A stretch of 64,000 nucleotides of DNA, taken from Spirochaetota bacterium. GTDB lineage: Bacteria; Spirochaetota; Spirochaetia; Treponematales; Treponemataceae. The stretch covers positions 1 through 64,000 of the forward strand of contig JAEZST010000010.1 of NCBI GenBank assembly GCA_023443865.1, written 5' to 3'. A program made the position numbers and the translations under genes. The notes beneath the pieces were generated by a model, which was given only the letters and a program-made list of their open reading frames with translations, made no database searches and was not told where the DNA came from. Positions 32,606-41,462 of the stretch are shown here, in pieces. The first letter of the stretch is position 1. Each line of letters starts with the position of its first letter.

Positions 32606-33631
32606 GTGACCATCGTAGAGATTGCAAAACGCGCGGGCGTCTCCATCGGTACCGTCGATAGGGTCGTTCACGGCCGCGGCCACGTTTCGGAGGAGAAGGA
32701 ACGGCGGATACGCGAGATTATCGAGGCGGCCGGCTATCAGGCCAATCCCTTGGCCCGGCACCTGAAGCGCGGCGAAACGTTTCGAATCGGCGTTTTATTG
32801 CCTGAACTGGAAAAGGAAAGCCGATACTGGGACCTTATCTGGACTGCTATCCGCCGTGCCTTCGACGGGCTCTCCGCGTTTTCGTTCAATCCCGAACTGT
32901 TTACCTACGAAAGAACCAACCAACGTTCCCTGGAAGCCGCCTTTTCGACCATGGCCGCCGCGGATTGCAACGCTTGGGTGATAGCGCCCGTCATGCAGGC
33001 GGAGATCGCCTCCTTGCTGGACCGCACAAGCCCCAAGCCGCCCGTTTGCTTTATCGATACCGCCATGCCCGGCCTGGAAGCCATGACCACGGTGGCCCAA
33101 GAGCCGCGAAGGGGCGGCAGGGTAGCCGGTCGGCTCATGGAACTGCTCGCCCCCGGGGCCGGTACCTACGCGGTCGTTCGCCCCTATCTGGGCGCCTATA
33201 ACCTGAACGAGCGCGTGAGGGGCTTTATCGACCGCCTTTCCTCCCGAAAGGATATCCGCGTGGCCGATCTCGTTTGCCCGGAAACGGATCCCGAGGAACC
33301 GGCAAAGACCTTCTCGAAGGCCTTCGCGGAGTATCCCGACCTTCGGGGGATATTCGCGGTCACCGCGTTCGGCCACAAGATCGCTTCCTACCTCGACTCG
33401 CGTTCCGATTTTCCCGCCGGCCGGCCGGCCCTGATAAGCTACGACCTGGTGGAAGAGAACGTGCGCTGCCTGCGGGACGGCTCGATAGACTGCATAATCT
33501 CCCAGCGCCCCGAGGAACAGGGCCGCCTCGCGGTGCACCAGCTCTACCGGCATTTCGTGCTGCGCGAGGCGCCGGACGCGGGCATATCCATGCCCATAGA
33601 CGTTTTTTTCAAGGAGAATCTCGATGAGTGA
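32606..33631 (+). CDS. LacI-family regulator of galactose genes
   Basis: The 341-residue protein is a paralogue of the LacI protein at 11993, with the same helix-turn-helix (VEIAKRAGVSIGTVDRV), hinge and C-terminal FFKENL. It starts with GTG after AGGGGG. Its last codons carry AAGGAG, which serves the overlapping galTK gene (8-bp overlap). Galactose or a derivative is the likely effector, from context. Its own promoter carries a perfect GTGTACGTACAC-type operator. Confidence 0.92.
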   Translation: MTIVEIAKRAGVSIGTVDRVVHGRGHVSEEKERRIREIIEAAGYQANPLARHLKRGETFRIGVLLPELEKESRYWDLIWTAIRRAFDGLSAFSFNPELFTYERTNQRSLEAAFSTMAAADCNAWVIAPVMQAEIASLLDRTSPKPPVCFIDTAMPGLEAMTTVAQEPRRGGRVAGRLMELLAPGAGTYAVVRPYLGAYNLNERVRGFIDRLSSRKDIRVADLVCPETDPEEPAKTFSKAFAEYPDLRGIFAVTAFGHKIASYLDSRSDFPAGRPALISYDLVEENVRCLRDGSIDCIISQRPEEQGRLAVHQLYRHFVLREAPDAGISMPIDVFFKENLDE

Positions 33632-35774
33632 GCTTCGTTTCAACCCCATGCTCGGAACGTGGACCATGGTGGCCTCGCACCGGCAGAACCGCCCCCAGAT
33701 GCCGAAAGACTGGTGCCCGTTTTGTCCCGGTTCGGGGAAGGTTCCCGATTCCTACGACGTTCACAAATACGACAACGACTTTCCGGCGCTGAGCGCCAAT
33801 CCGAGCGAGCCCGATCCCGTAGGCTCCGATTTTTACCGGACCGCGCCCGCCGCGGGTGCTTGCGAGGTGATTCTCTATTCGAGCGACCACGAAAAAACGC
33901 TGCACGAGTTGCCGGTTCCCCATATCCGAAAGCTCGTTGACCTGTGGATCGATCGCGTCGCGTCTCTTTCCGAAAGGCCCACGAGCAAATACGTCATGCC
34001 CTTCGAGAACCGGGGCGAGGAAATCGGCGTGACGATGCCGCATCCCCACGGCCAAATTTACGCCTACTCCTGGATCCCGCAGAAAATCGAGGTTGAGCTC
34101 CAAAACGCGAAAAGGCACCACGCCGCCAGCGGCGAATGCCTCGTCTGCCGGATGAACCGCGAGGAAGCCTCCTTCGGCGAGCGGATGGTGCTCGAAAACG
34201 GTTCCTTCTTCGCGTACATACCCTTCTTCACCGATTATCCCTACGGCGTGTTCGTGACGGCAAAGGCCCATCGCCCGCGGATTACCGACCTGACCGACGC
34301 GGAGCGAACCGATCTCGCGGATATCCTGAAGGTCGTGACCGGCTCTTTCGACAGGATTTTCAACCGGCCCTTTCCCTATATGATGGCCATACACCAAAAC
34401 CCGGTGAATTCCCCGGAGTGGAAGGAAGCCGAGGGGTACTACCATTTCCATATCGAGTTTTATACGCCCCTGCGGGCAAAGCGGCTCATCAAGTACTACG
34501 CGACGAGCGAGACCGGCGCCTGGGCGGCGGCGAACGTGGCGGCGGTGGAGGCCAAGGCCGCCGAGGTGCGGAACGCGAAGCTCGACTACCTCGCCGACGC
34601 GGACCGCCCCCGTTTCCTGACGGAGTTTAAGGGCGAGTTCGCGAAGCGTTACGGGGAGGGGCCGATCGCCCTGTTCGCGTCGCCCGCCCGGATCAACGTG
34701 ATCGGCGAGCATATCGACTATAACGGAGGCAAGGTCTTTCCGGCGGCCATAGACCGCTTCCTCTACATCGCGATCCGCCGGCGGCCGGACTCGAAAATCG
34801 CCTACGACGATCTCCGGTTCCCCGGCAGGATGGAATTCGACGTAGGGGAATCCTTTGCCTTCTCGCGGGAAAACGGGTACGCGAATTACCTGAACGGCAT
34901 CGTGAAGCTGCTGCGGGACGGGGGGCATTCCTTCGATTCGGGCTTCGAGCTCCTGATGTTCTCGAATATTCCGGCGGGAGGGGGCGTTTCCTCGTCGGCC
35001 GCCCTGGAAGTCGGGTTCGCCTGGGCCCTGTCCGACCTCTTCGGGTTTGCCCTGGACCGCGTTACGGTTGCCAAACTGGGCCAGCGGAGCGAGCACGAAT
35101 TCATGAACGTGAAGTGCGGCATTATGGACCAGTTCAGCGTCGCCATGGGCAAAAAAGACCACGCCATCCTCCTTGATACGTCCAACCTCTGGTACCGATA
35201 CGTGCCGCTCGCGGTGGGAGAATACCGGATAGTCGTGATGAACACGAACAAGAAGCGCGAGCTCGCCGATTCGAAATACAACGAACGGCTGGGGGAGTGC
35301 ATGGCGGGCCTGGCCGAGCTTAAAAAATACGCGAAGATCGAGTCGCTTTGCGAGCTGACCCCGGAAACCTTCGCCCCCCTCGAATCGCATCTGGCCGACG
35401 CGACGATTCGCCGGCGGGTACGGCATTGCGTGACCGAGAACGCGCGGGTAAACGAGGCCGTGGCCGCCCTGGAGGCGGGAAACCTGAAACGGCTTGGCGA
35501 GTTGCTCGTCGCCTCACACGTATCCTTGCGGGACGATTACGAGGTGACGGGCCTTGAATTGGATACGCTTTTCGAGGAGGCGAACGCCGCCGAGGGCTGT
35601 ATCGGCGCGCGCATGACCGGCGCCGGCTTCGGCGGGTGCGCAATCGCCCTGGTTCGCGCGGACGCGGTGAAGGGCTTCATACGCCGCGTGGGCGAGGCCT
35701 ACCGGGCGAAAACCGGGCTTGAGGCCGATTTCTTCGCCTGCAAAGGCGGCGACGGGGTTACGCGGATCGAATAA
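33624..35774 (+). CDS. galTK: Fused galactose-1-phosphate uridylyltransferase/galactokinase
   Basis: This 716-residue polypeptide joins two enzymes of the Leloir pathway. Residues 1-330 are GalT: zinc cysteines in WCPFCPGSG, active-site HPHGQ at 140-144 with the uridylylated histidine in the middle, and YHFHIEFY near residue 275. Residues 335-716 are GalK: substrate motif GEHIDYNGG near 360, ATP motif PAGGGVSSSAALE near 453 and MTGAGFGGCAIAL near 661. There is no stop, frameshift or internal ribosome site at the junction. One chain would phosphorylate galactose and pass galactose 1-phosphate to UDP exchange. No GalE epimerase is present here. The gene overlaps its LacI regulator. Confidence 0.93.
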   Translation: MSELRFNPMLGTWTMVASHRQNRPQMPKDWCPFCPGSGKVPDSYDVHKYDNDFPALSANPSEPDPVGSDFYRTAPAAGACEVILYSSDHEKTLHELPVPHIRKLVDLWIDRVASLSERPTSKYVMPFENRGEEIGVTMPHPHGQIYAYSWIPQKIEVELQNAKRHHAASGECLVCRMNREEASFGERMVLENGSFFAYIPFFTDYPYGVFVTAKAHRPRITDLTDAERTDLADILKVVTGSFDRIFNRPFPYMMAIHQNPVNSPEWKEAEGYYHFHIEFYTPLRAKRLIKYYATSETGAWAAANVAAVEAKAAEVRNAKLDYLADADRPRFLTEFKGEFAKRYGEGPIALFASPARINVIGEHIDYNGGKVFPAAIDRFLYIAIRRRPDSKIAYDDLRFPGRMEFDVGESFAFSRENGYANYLNGIVKLLRDGGHSFDSGFELLMFSNIPAGGGVSSSAALEVGFAWALSDLFGFALDRVTVAKLGQRSEHEFMNVKCGIMDQFSVAMGKKDHAILLDTSNLWYRYVPLAVGEYRIVVMNTNKKRELADSKYNERLGECMAGLAELKKYAKIESLCELTPETFAPLESHLADATIRRRVRHCVTENARVNEAVAALEAGNLKRLGELLVASHVSLRDDYEVTGLELDTLFEEANAAEGCIGARMTGAGFGGCAIALVRADAVKGFIRRVGEAYRAKTGLEADFFACKGGDGVTRIE

Positions 35775-35775
35775 G

Positions 35776-35801
35776 GTCCGGGCGGGTTGCCCTGCCCGGA
35801 C
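35776..35801. terminator. Hairpin between convergent genes
   Basis: gtccgggc (35776-35783) pairs with gcccggac (35794-35801) between galTK and the AraC-type gene. No T tract follows on either strand; it may act as a weak bidirectional terminator. Confidence 0.4.
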
Positions 35802-35807
35802 GCGCGG

Positions 35808-36692
35808 TCATTTCAGGGGAACCCAGTACTCGGCGTAATAGTCCGGGTCGTTGGCGTCCTTATCGCAGGGGTAGAACTCGATTTCGGCCGTTCCCGCGTG
35901 CTCCTTGCCGGAGGCCGGGAACCACTCTGAATAAATCCGCTTGATCATGTCCTGGTAGTTCGGGAACAGCGGGCCCCGGGACGTAAACTTGGCCCAGGTG
36001 GACGCGGGGACGATAACCTCGCCGCAGCCTTCGGGCATGCCGTTCATGGATGCCGGCGTCTCGATCGCGATGGTGTAGGTGAATGCGCCCGTTTTCATGT
36101 CGGCCGAGTGGCAGACCCCGCACACGCACAGGTTTTTCCCCATGCGGTTCAAGAGCTGATTGAACCGGCCGTCCTTCATCACCGCTTCCCAAAACGCGGG
36201 GATATCCCTGAAGTTGCTGCCGTCGTCGCTCTTGCACTCGAGCGAGACGCCCGTGAGCCGGTATTCCGGCCCCTGTTCGATTCGGTATTCCATGGCTTTG
36301 TCTCCTTTCAGGGCGATAGAAAACGCGATGGGGGGATAGGCGTGCAGGGTGGCGGTTCCCTCCCTGAGGCTTCCGGGCGGCAGGCCGAATTCTTTCTTGA
36401 ACGCGCGGCTGAAGGCGTCCGGCGACTCCCACCCGTATTTCAGCGCGACGTCGATAACGCGGGAGCCCGCCTGCGCGGAAGCCCCGGTGGCGAGTTCCGC
36501 CGCGGCGAGGGTAAGGCGGCGCCGCCTCACGTATTCCCCGGGGCCGAGGCCGGTTATCACGTCGAACATCCTGAAAAAGTGGAAGGGCGAGCAGTTGGCG
36601 GCCTCGGCGGCCCGTTCCAGATCGATCTGGGCGGCGAGGTTTGCCTCGAGGTAGGCGATCGCGTTCGTCATCCGTTCCTGCCAGTCCATCAT
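35808..36692 (-). CDS. AraC-family regulator with GyrI-like effector domain
   Basis: The 294-residue protein has an N-terminal AraC/XylS double helix-turn-helix (residues 5-110; FHFFRMFDVITGLGPGEYVR and a second unit ending FGLPPGSL) and a C-terminal GyrI-like ligand domain (about 125-294; VPASTWAKFTSRGP, EIEFYP). Regulators of this build sense drugs or small hydrophobic molecules. GGGAG precedes the two adjacent ATG codons. The upstream same-strand MFS gene could be a target. Confidence 0.9.
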   Translation of the reverse strand: MMDWQERMTNAIAYLEANLAAQIDLERAAEAANCSPFHFFRMFDVITGLGPGEYVRRRRLTLAAAELATGASAQAGSRVIDVALKYGWESPDAFSRAFKKEFGLPPGSLREGTATLHAYPPIAFSIALKGDKAMEYRIEQGPEYRLTGVSLECKSDDGSNFRDIPAFWEAVMKDGRFNQLLNRMGKNLCVCGVCHSADMKTGAFTYTIAIETPASMNGMPEGCGEVIVPASTWAKFTSRGPLFPNYQDMIKRIYSEWFPASGKEHAGTAEIEFYPCDKDANDPDYYAEYWVPLK

Positions 36693-36747
36693 CGTTTTTT
36701 TTCTCCCTGTATTCGGAGTATATGCCGGATCGAAAATCGGTACCCGA

Positions 36748-37938
36748 CTATTTTTGCTCTTTGGCGTCCGCCAGGGCGACGGCGAACACGGTAACGACCG
36801 TAAGGGCAACCGCCACCGGCGCGGCGAACATGACGCCCTGAACGCCCGCGGCCCTTTTTATCAGGCTGCCCGCCGTCATGGCCAAGAAGCTGCCGATTGC
36901 GGCGGAAACCATCATGAGCGTGGGGAAGGTATGCTTGAGCCGCTCGGCCCGGGACGCGCCGAAGGTGAAAAGCGCGGGAAACAGGCCCGCGCACAGCGCT
37001 CCCGAGGCGAAGGCCGAAACGAGGATCGCGGGCCGGGACGCTTGGAACGGAAGGGCCAAGAGGGCGATTATGGCCGCGGCTCCCGAGGCGAGTATATAAA
37101 ACCGCGGCCTGATCCGGGCGATAAGCATGCTTTCGGCGAAGCGCCCGATTAGCACCGCGACCCAAAAGGCCGATACGGCAAGCCCGGAAAAGAGGGCGTC
37201 CTCGCCCCGGAATTCCCGTAAATACACCGGGGTCCAGAAGGTCGTCATGTATTCAGCGAAGATGACGAGTACGATAGCCGCGCAAATCAATAGGAGGGGC
37301 GGTGTAATCCGTTCGGGGCTCTGGGCGGCAGACGGGGACGGGGACTGGGGTTCCGCGCCGGTACCGCCGAAGAGCCGCGCGAAGCTTGCGCCCGCGGTAA
37401 CGGCCGCCCACGCGAGAAGGATTGCCGCGAAGGCGACGTAGGGCGCGTACCAGGGCGCGCCGAGCTTGAGCAGGGCGCCCGATAGGGCGGGGGAGAGCAC
37501 CGCGCCCACGCTGTAAAAGAAATTGATCATGGATACGTGGAAGGCGCGGCGCGACCCCTCGAAAATGTCCACGAGGATCATGTTCGAGGCGGAATACATG
37601 CCGCCGATGGCGATGCCCGCGAGAAAAATCCAGGCGGCGAAGCCGTTCACTCCCCGCGCCAGGAGTATGATTCCCGCCGCGGCGAAAAAAGCCGCGAGGC
37701 CCAAGGCCCGAACGTGAACGTTCCGGTTCACGCCCCGTTTCCGCACCAATGCCCCGTTTCCCAAAATGCCGATAAGGCGGCCGGCCATAAAAAGGGAAAA
37801 GCAAAAGCCAAGCGCCGCGGTGTCGGTACCGAAAGCCGCGGCGGCGGCGTTGGAAACGGGCCCGCCGATATTGATGAAAAAACCGGTTAGGAAGAAAAAC
37901 GCGTAGGAGGTTATCGCCGAGGCCAGGGTCGCGTTCAT
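36748..37938 (-). CDS. Major facilitator superfamily transporter
   Basis: The 396-residue membrane protein has about 12 hydrophobic segments, with the cytoplasmic loop GNGALVRKRGVNRN between the second and third resembling the MFS signature. A Pro/Ser-rich central loop (about residues 190-210) divides the halves. It could be a sugar or drug transporter; the substrate is not evident. Its ATG overlaps the stop of the sulphoxide reductase gene (ATGA), so the two are cotranscribed, and an AraC-type gene follows. Confidence 0.88.
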   Translation of the reverse strand: MNATLASAITSYAFFFLTGFFINIGGPVSNAAAAAFGTDTAALGFCFSLFMAGRLIGILGNGALVRKRGVNRNVHVRALGLAAFFAAAGIILLARGVNGFAAWIFLAGIAIGGMYSASNMILVDIFEGSRRAFHVSMINFFYSVGAVLSPALSGALLKLGAPWYAPYVAFAAILLAWAAVTAGASFARLFGGTGAEPQSPSPSAAQSPERITPPLLLICAAIVLVIFAEYMTTFWTPVYLREFRGEDALFSGLAVSAFWVAVLIGRFAESMLIARIRPRFYILASGAAAIIALLALPFQASRPAILVSAFASGALCAGLFPALFTFGASRAERLKHTFPTLMMVSAAIGSFLAMTAGSLIKRAAGVQGVMFAAPVAVALTVVTVFAVALADAKEQK

Positions 37939-38417
37939 GAGAGCCGTCGCTCGAGTAGGCGGGCGACCGCCTCCAGGAATTCCCGTTCGTCGGCCCCGAA
38001 CCGGTTTTCTTCCGGACTGTCGACGTCGAGCACGCCATAGAGCCTGCCGTTCACCGTGAGGGGAACGACTATCTCGCTATTCGAGGCGGAATCGCAGGCG
38101 ATATGGCCGGGAAAGGCGTGTACGTCGGAAACTACCAGGGTTTCGCGACGCTCGGCGGCGGTACCGCACACGCCGGATCCCAAGGGGATGCGGATGCAGG
38201 CGGGAAGGCCCTGGAAGGGGCCAAGGACCAATTCCGCGCCGTCGTAGCGGTAAAATCCCGCCCAATTCACGCGGTCGAGGGACACTTTCAGGAGGGCCGA
38301 CGTGTTTGATAAGTTGGCGATTGCGTCGCGCTCGTCGGAGACGAGGGCCCGCAGCTGTTCCAGAGCGGTCGTATAGCGCTCTTTGACGGTGCCCTCCGTT
38401 TGGGTTACGGTAAACAT
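37935..38417 (-). CDS. msrC: Free methionine-(R)-sulfoxide reductase (GAF domain)
   Basis: The 160-residue protein is a single GAF domain with the features of fRMsr enzymes: DRVNWAGFY, GPFQGLPACIRI, GVCGTAA and HIACDSASNSEIVVPL, which supply the three conserved cysteines of the catalytic cycle. It repairs free methionine sulphoxide formed under oxidative stress, using thioredoxin. I chose the ATG at 38417 because the upstream frame lacks a ribosome site and overlaps a promoter. That promoter places the message start at the ATG. It is translationally coupled to the MFS gene. Confidence 0.9.
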   Translation of the reverse strand: MFTVTQTEGTVKERYTTALEQLRALVSDERDAIANLSNTSALLKVSLDRVNWAGFYRYDGAELVLGPFQGLPACIRIPLGSGVCGTAAERRETLVVSDVHAFPGHIACDSASNSEIVVPLTVNGRLYGVLDVDSPEENRFGADEREFLEAVARLLERRLS

Positions 38418-38423
38418 GTAGAC

Positions 38424-38452
38424 AATGTACCAAAAGGATCGGGAGGGAACAA
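38424..38452 (-). promoter_or_regulatory. Promoter of a leaderless msrC mRNA
   Basis: TTGTTC (38452-38447), 17 bp, TACATT (38429-38424), six bases, then ATG (38417). Confidence 0.6.
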
Positions 38453-38455
38453 TAG

Positions 38456-39295
38456 ATGGGCGAGTTACGAATCGATTCAACCAGAACTCTGAATAACGGC
38501 GTCGCGATTCCCCTGCTCGGGCTGGGGGTCTTTCGGGCGGAAAACGGGCGCGAAACCGAACGGGCGGTTCTGTGGGCGCTGGAAGCGGGCTATCGGCACA
38601 TCGATACGGCCGCCGCGTACGGAAACGAGGAAAGCGTCGGCAGGGCGATCAGGGAATCGGGTATCCCCCGAAGCGAGATTTTCCTTACCACCAAACTGTG
38701 GAACGAGGATTCCCGCAGGGGCACCGAGGTCGAGGCCTTTAACCGGAGCCTGGATCTGTTGGGGACCGATTACGTGGACCTGTATCTGGTGCACTGGCCC
38801 GTACCCGGCCGCTTCGAGAAATCGTACGTTGCCCTTGAGCCCCTGTACCGCGCCGGCCATATCAAGGCGTTGGGGGCGAGCAATTTCCACCGGCATCACC
38901 TAGAGGCCCTGGCGAATGTCACGGACGTGGCGCCGGCGGTGGATCAGGTGGAGTGCCATCCGCTGTTGAGCCAAAAGCCCCTGGTCGACTATTGCGAGGG
39001 TTTGGGAATAGCGGTTACCTGCTGGAGCCCGCTCGGGGGAGTGCGGCTTAACCTGACCGCCGATCCGGCGCTCGCCGGGATCGGCGCGAAGTACGGGAAG
39101 ACCGCGGCGCAGGTCATTATCCGTTGGGAATTGCAGCGAGGCCTCGTGACCATACCGAAATCGGTGCGGCGGGAGCGGATCGCGGAGAATGCGGGCGTGT
39201 TCGACTTCGAGCTTAGCCATGCCGACATGCTTGCCATCGGGGACATGAACCGGAACCAGCGCGCCGGCTCCGACCCGGATAATTTCGATTTTTGA
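38456..39295 (+). CDS. Aldo/keto reductase
   Basis: The 279-residue NADPH-type reductase has the family motifs GYRHIDTAAAYGNEESVGRAI, which holds the catalytic Asp and Tyr, TTKLWNED with the catalytic Lys, and VHWPVPG with the His. The C-terminal IPKSVRRERIAEN binds the cofactor phosphate. It reduces carbonyls, possibly sugars such as xylose or 2,5-diketogluconate, but specificity is not readable. GGGAGGG precedes the ATG. It is divergent from msrC. Confidence 0.93.
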   Translation: MGELRIDSTRTLNNGVAIPLLGLGVFRAENGRETERAVLWALEAGYRHIDTAAAYGNEESVGRAIRESGIPRSEIFLTTKLWNEDSRRGTEVEAFNRSLDLLGTDYVDLYLVHWPVPGRFEKSYVALEPLYRAGHIKALGASNFHRHHLEALANVTDVAPAVDQVECHPLLSQKPLVDYCEGLGIAVTCWSPLGGVRLNLTADPALAGIGAKYGKTAAQVIIRWELQRGLVTIPKSVRRERIAENAGVFDFELSHADMLAIGDMNRNQRAGSDPDNFDF

Positions 39296-39360
39296 CGCGG
39301 GAAACCCGTACCGGGGAACCGGTTTTCGGGAGTATAATGACGATAATTGGAGCGAATGAC

Positions 39361-40068
39361 ATGGCAGTGTTTACGTCTTATCGGGGGCTTCCAGCCCTCT
39401 CGGTTGCCCTCGCCGTTTTCTTTCTTTCGGCCTGCGCGTCGCCTGAGCCGACGCGGTCCGAGGGAGTCGCGCGCGTCGGCTCGGGCGAATCCGCCGTAGC
39501 TCCGGGAACCCTCGTGCTGTCGGTGGAACCGGGCCCGCGCTGGACCCACCGCATGATGCTGTTCGCCGCGGTGCCGCCTTCCTACGCCGGTTGGATAGAA
39601 ACCGCCGACGGGGAGTACGTCGGGACCCTCCTCGTGAGCGGGAAGGCAGGTAAGGGCGGTTGGCTCGGCGCTCCCGCTGAAGGCCGCCCGGAATCGGTGC
39701 CGGTTTGGTACCATGCCGCGGCCGCGCTTTCGTCCCTCGACGCGATTTCCTCGGCGTCGTCCGCCGCGGGCGCCGCGGTAGCCGTTCCCGGCGGTTCGCT
39801 GAAAACGGGGCGGGAATACGTGGCTCGCTTCGAGATAAACCATAGCTACGACTACAACGGGCGCTGGAAAAAGGCGGATACCGGGGTGAATGGCCAACCC
39901 TCCCTGGTATACGAAGCTTGCTTTGTCTTCGGAAACCCGGAGACCCTGACCCTGAAGCCGGTCGGTCACGGGTCGCCGGACGGTTCATCCGGGGAGGTCG
40001 TTCCGTCGCTCGAGGGCTTTACCACCGCTTTGGAAATCGTCGAAAAAATCACCCTGGAGGTACATTGA
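39361..40068 (+). CDS. DUF2271-like lipoprotein (tentative)
   Basis: The 235-residue protein has a signal peptide ending in the lipobox LSAC at about residues 20-23. The body is a beta-rich domain with WIETADGEYVGTLLVSGK, a WYHAA segment and REYVARFEINHSYDYN, which resembles DUF2271 periplasmic proteins. I chose the ATG at 39361, with GGAG about 9 nt upstream and TATAAT at 39333-39338. Its stop overlaps the next start (TGATG), so it is coupled to the outer-membrane-like protein. Function unknown. Confidence 0.7.
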   Translation: MAVFTSYRGLPALSVALAVFFLSACASPEPTRSEGVARVGSGESAVAPGTLVLSVEPGPRWTHRMMLFAAVPPSYAGWIETADGEYVGTLLVSGKAGKGGWLGAPAEGRPESVPVWYHAAAALSSLDAISSASSAAGAAVAVPGGSLKTGREYVARFEINHSYDYNGRWKKADTGVNGQPSLVYEACFVFGNPETLTLKPVGHGSPDGSSGEVVPSLEGFTTALEIVEKITLEVH

Positions 40069-41039
40069 TGCCGATATACAAATCGCTTGCGTCCCGCGCC
40101 GCGCTTTGCGCCGCGCTTTGCTCACTGGCGGCCCTGCCCGCCGCCGCCCTGACGGAGGGCGTAACCGACACTACCTCCGTTTCCTTCGTGTTCGCCAGCA
40201 CCTTGGAAACGAAACTGACCCTTACGGAATCGGTCTCCTTCCCGTTGCTCGCGGGCGACGGGCCGCTGACCGAGGGCAATAATCTTCGCCTGGATATCGC
40301 CGGGGAATTGTCCCCCGTTTCCGTAAACGGAACCTTTTTGGCCACCCTGACTCCCGTGGCATTTTTGAGCCTCTCGTCGGGCGCGGGAGTGGGTACCGGC
40401 TGGAACGTTCCGATAGCCGACGGCTTGCGGATGAACGCGGGCAAAACCGCCCCTGACGGGACCTATACCGGCGAGCGCGACCTGGAAGACGAATCCTTCG
40501 GCGGCGCGGTCTGGTATTGGAAGGGCGGCGGCACGTTCCAGTTCGATTTCGCGGCGATCGTGCCGGGGGAATGGAATCATGCGGTGGTGCAAACCTATCA
40601 AGGCTTTACGTACAGCGCCTTCACCGGCGCGTCCGCGGGGGAGTCCTGGCTTTGGGAGGCGGACGAAGGGGAGAACCTGAACGGGTGGTCGTATACCGGC
40701 AATTACTTCGCCGGTTACCGGATGCCCGTAGGCCCGGACCTGGTCGGCCTGCTCGTCGAAAACCGGACCAGGCTGTACGGTACGTCCGGGGGCGATTACT
40801 GGGGCGAGTCGGTACCGATTTGGACCTGGGGCCCTATCTTGAACTTCGGATTCCGCAGGGACTCCCGCGGAAACGCGCTCACCTCGCTGACCTTGCTGGC
40901 GCAATGGCGCGAAATGCGAACCTTTACCGTAAATACGTCAGAGGCCGACTTTTACCGCTACCGGCGCCTGGTGGACGGAAATCCCTACCGACGCGCGTTC
41001 TATCGGGCCGCCGTTATTTTCTCGCACGCCCTGCGCTGA
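40068..41039 (+). CDS. Probable outer-membrane beta-barrel protein
   Basis: The 323-residue protein has a signal peptide (about residues 1-27, cleaved near AALT). The rest alternates polar and hydrophobic residues, is rich in Trp, Tyr and Gly and repeats patterns such as YWGESVPIWTWGPILNFGFR, as in outer-membrane strands. No family is recognised. It is coupled to the lipoprotein gene by a 1-bp overlap, suggesting a joint cell-envelope role. The start has GGAGG 7 nt upstream. Confidence 0.7.
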   Translation: MPIYKSLASRAALCAALCSLAALPAAALTEGVTDTTSVSFVFASTLETKLTLTESVSFPLLAGDGPLTEGNNLRLDIAGELSPVSVNGTFLATLTPVAFLSLSSGAGVGTGWNVPIADGLRMNAGKTAPDGTYTGERDLEDESFGGAVWYWKGGGTFQFDFAAIVPGEWNHAVVQTYQGFTYSAFTGASAGESWLWEADEGENLNGWSYTGNYFAGYRMPVGPDLVGLLVENRTRLYGTSGGDYWGESVPIWTWGPILNFGFRRDSRGNALTSLTLLAQWREMRTFTVNTSEADFYRYRRLVDGNPYRRAFYRAAVIFSHALR

Positions 41040-41060
41040 TCCGTCGCGCCCCGCCCGTTC

Positions 41061-41462
41061 CTAGTCGGGCAGTGCCGCGCGGATAATGGCGATGAGTTCG
41101 TCGGGGTCCCAGGGCTTTGTGAGAATCGCCTGGACCGAATCGATATGTCCGATACGCGCGACGGCATTCACGTCGGCGTGCCCGGTTATCATGACGGTTT
41201 TAATCGTCGGGTGCTCGCGCGAAATCCGGTCCAAAAATTCGTCGCCCCTCATGCCGGGCATAAGCCAGTCCGAGAGGACCAATACCAGCCGGATCCCCTC
41301 CTGTTCCAGTTCCGCGACGGTTTCCAGCGCCATTTCGGCGTTGAGGGCCTGCTCGTAAACGAAATCGTCCTTAAAGGCGTTTTTCAGCTCCTGGATCAGG
41401 GATATCAGGATTAACGGCTCGTCGTCGACGCAGAGGATAGCCCTCTTCCCGCATTCGCTCAT
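41061..41462 (-). CDS. Single-domain response regulator
   Basis: The 133-residue protein is only a receiver domain: D13/D14, phosphoacceptor D65 in LVLSDWLMPGM, TGHAD and the Lys in LTKPWDPDEL. No output domain is present, so it signals by protein contact. It overlaps the histidine kinase by ATGA and ends an operon that begins with a solute-binding protein. A close fit is a phosphorelay or motility output; the partner is not in the window. Confidence 0.92.
   Translation of the reverse strand: MSECGKRAILCVDDEPLILISLIQELKNAFKDDFVYEQALNAEMALETVAELEQEGIRLVLVLSDWLMPGMRGDEFLDRISREHPTIKTVMITGHADVNAVARIGHIDSVQAILTKPWDPDELIAIIRAALPD

Noticed and set aside
33609..35426. 605-codon antisense frame opposite galTK
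   Set aside because: Same reason: the sense strand has all GalT and GalK motifs.
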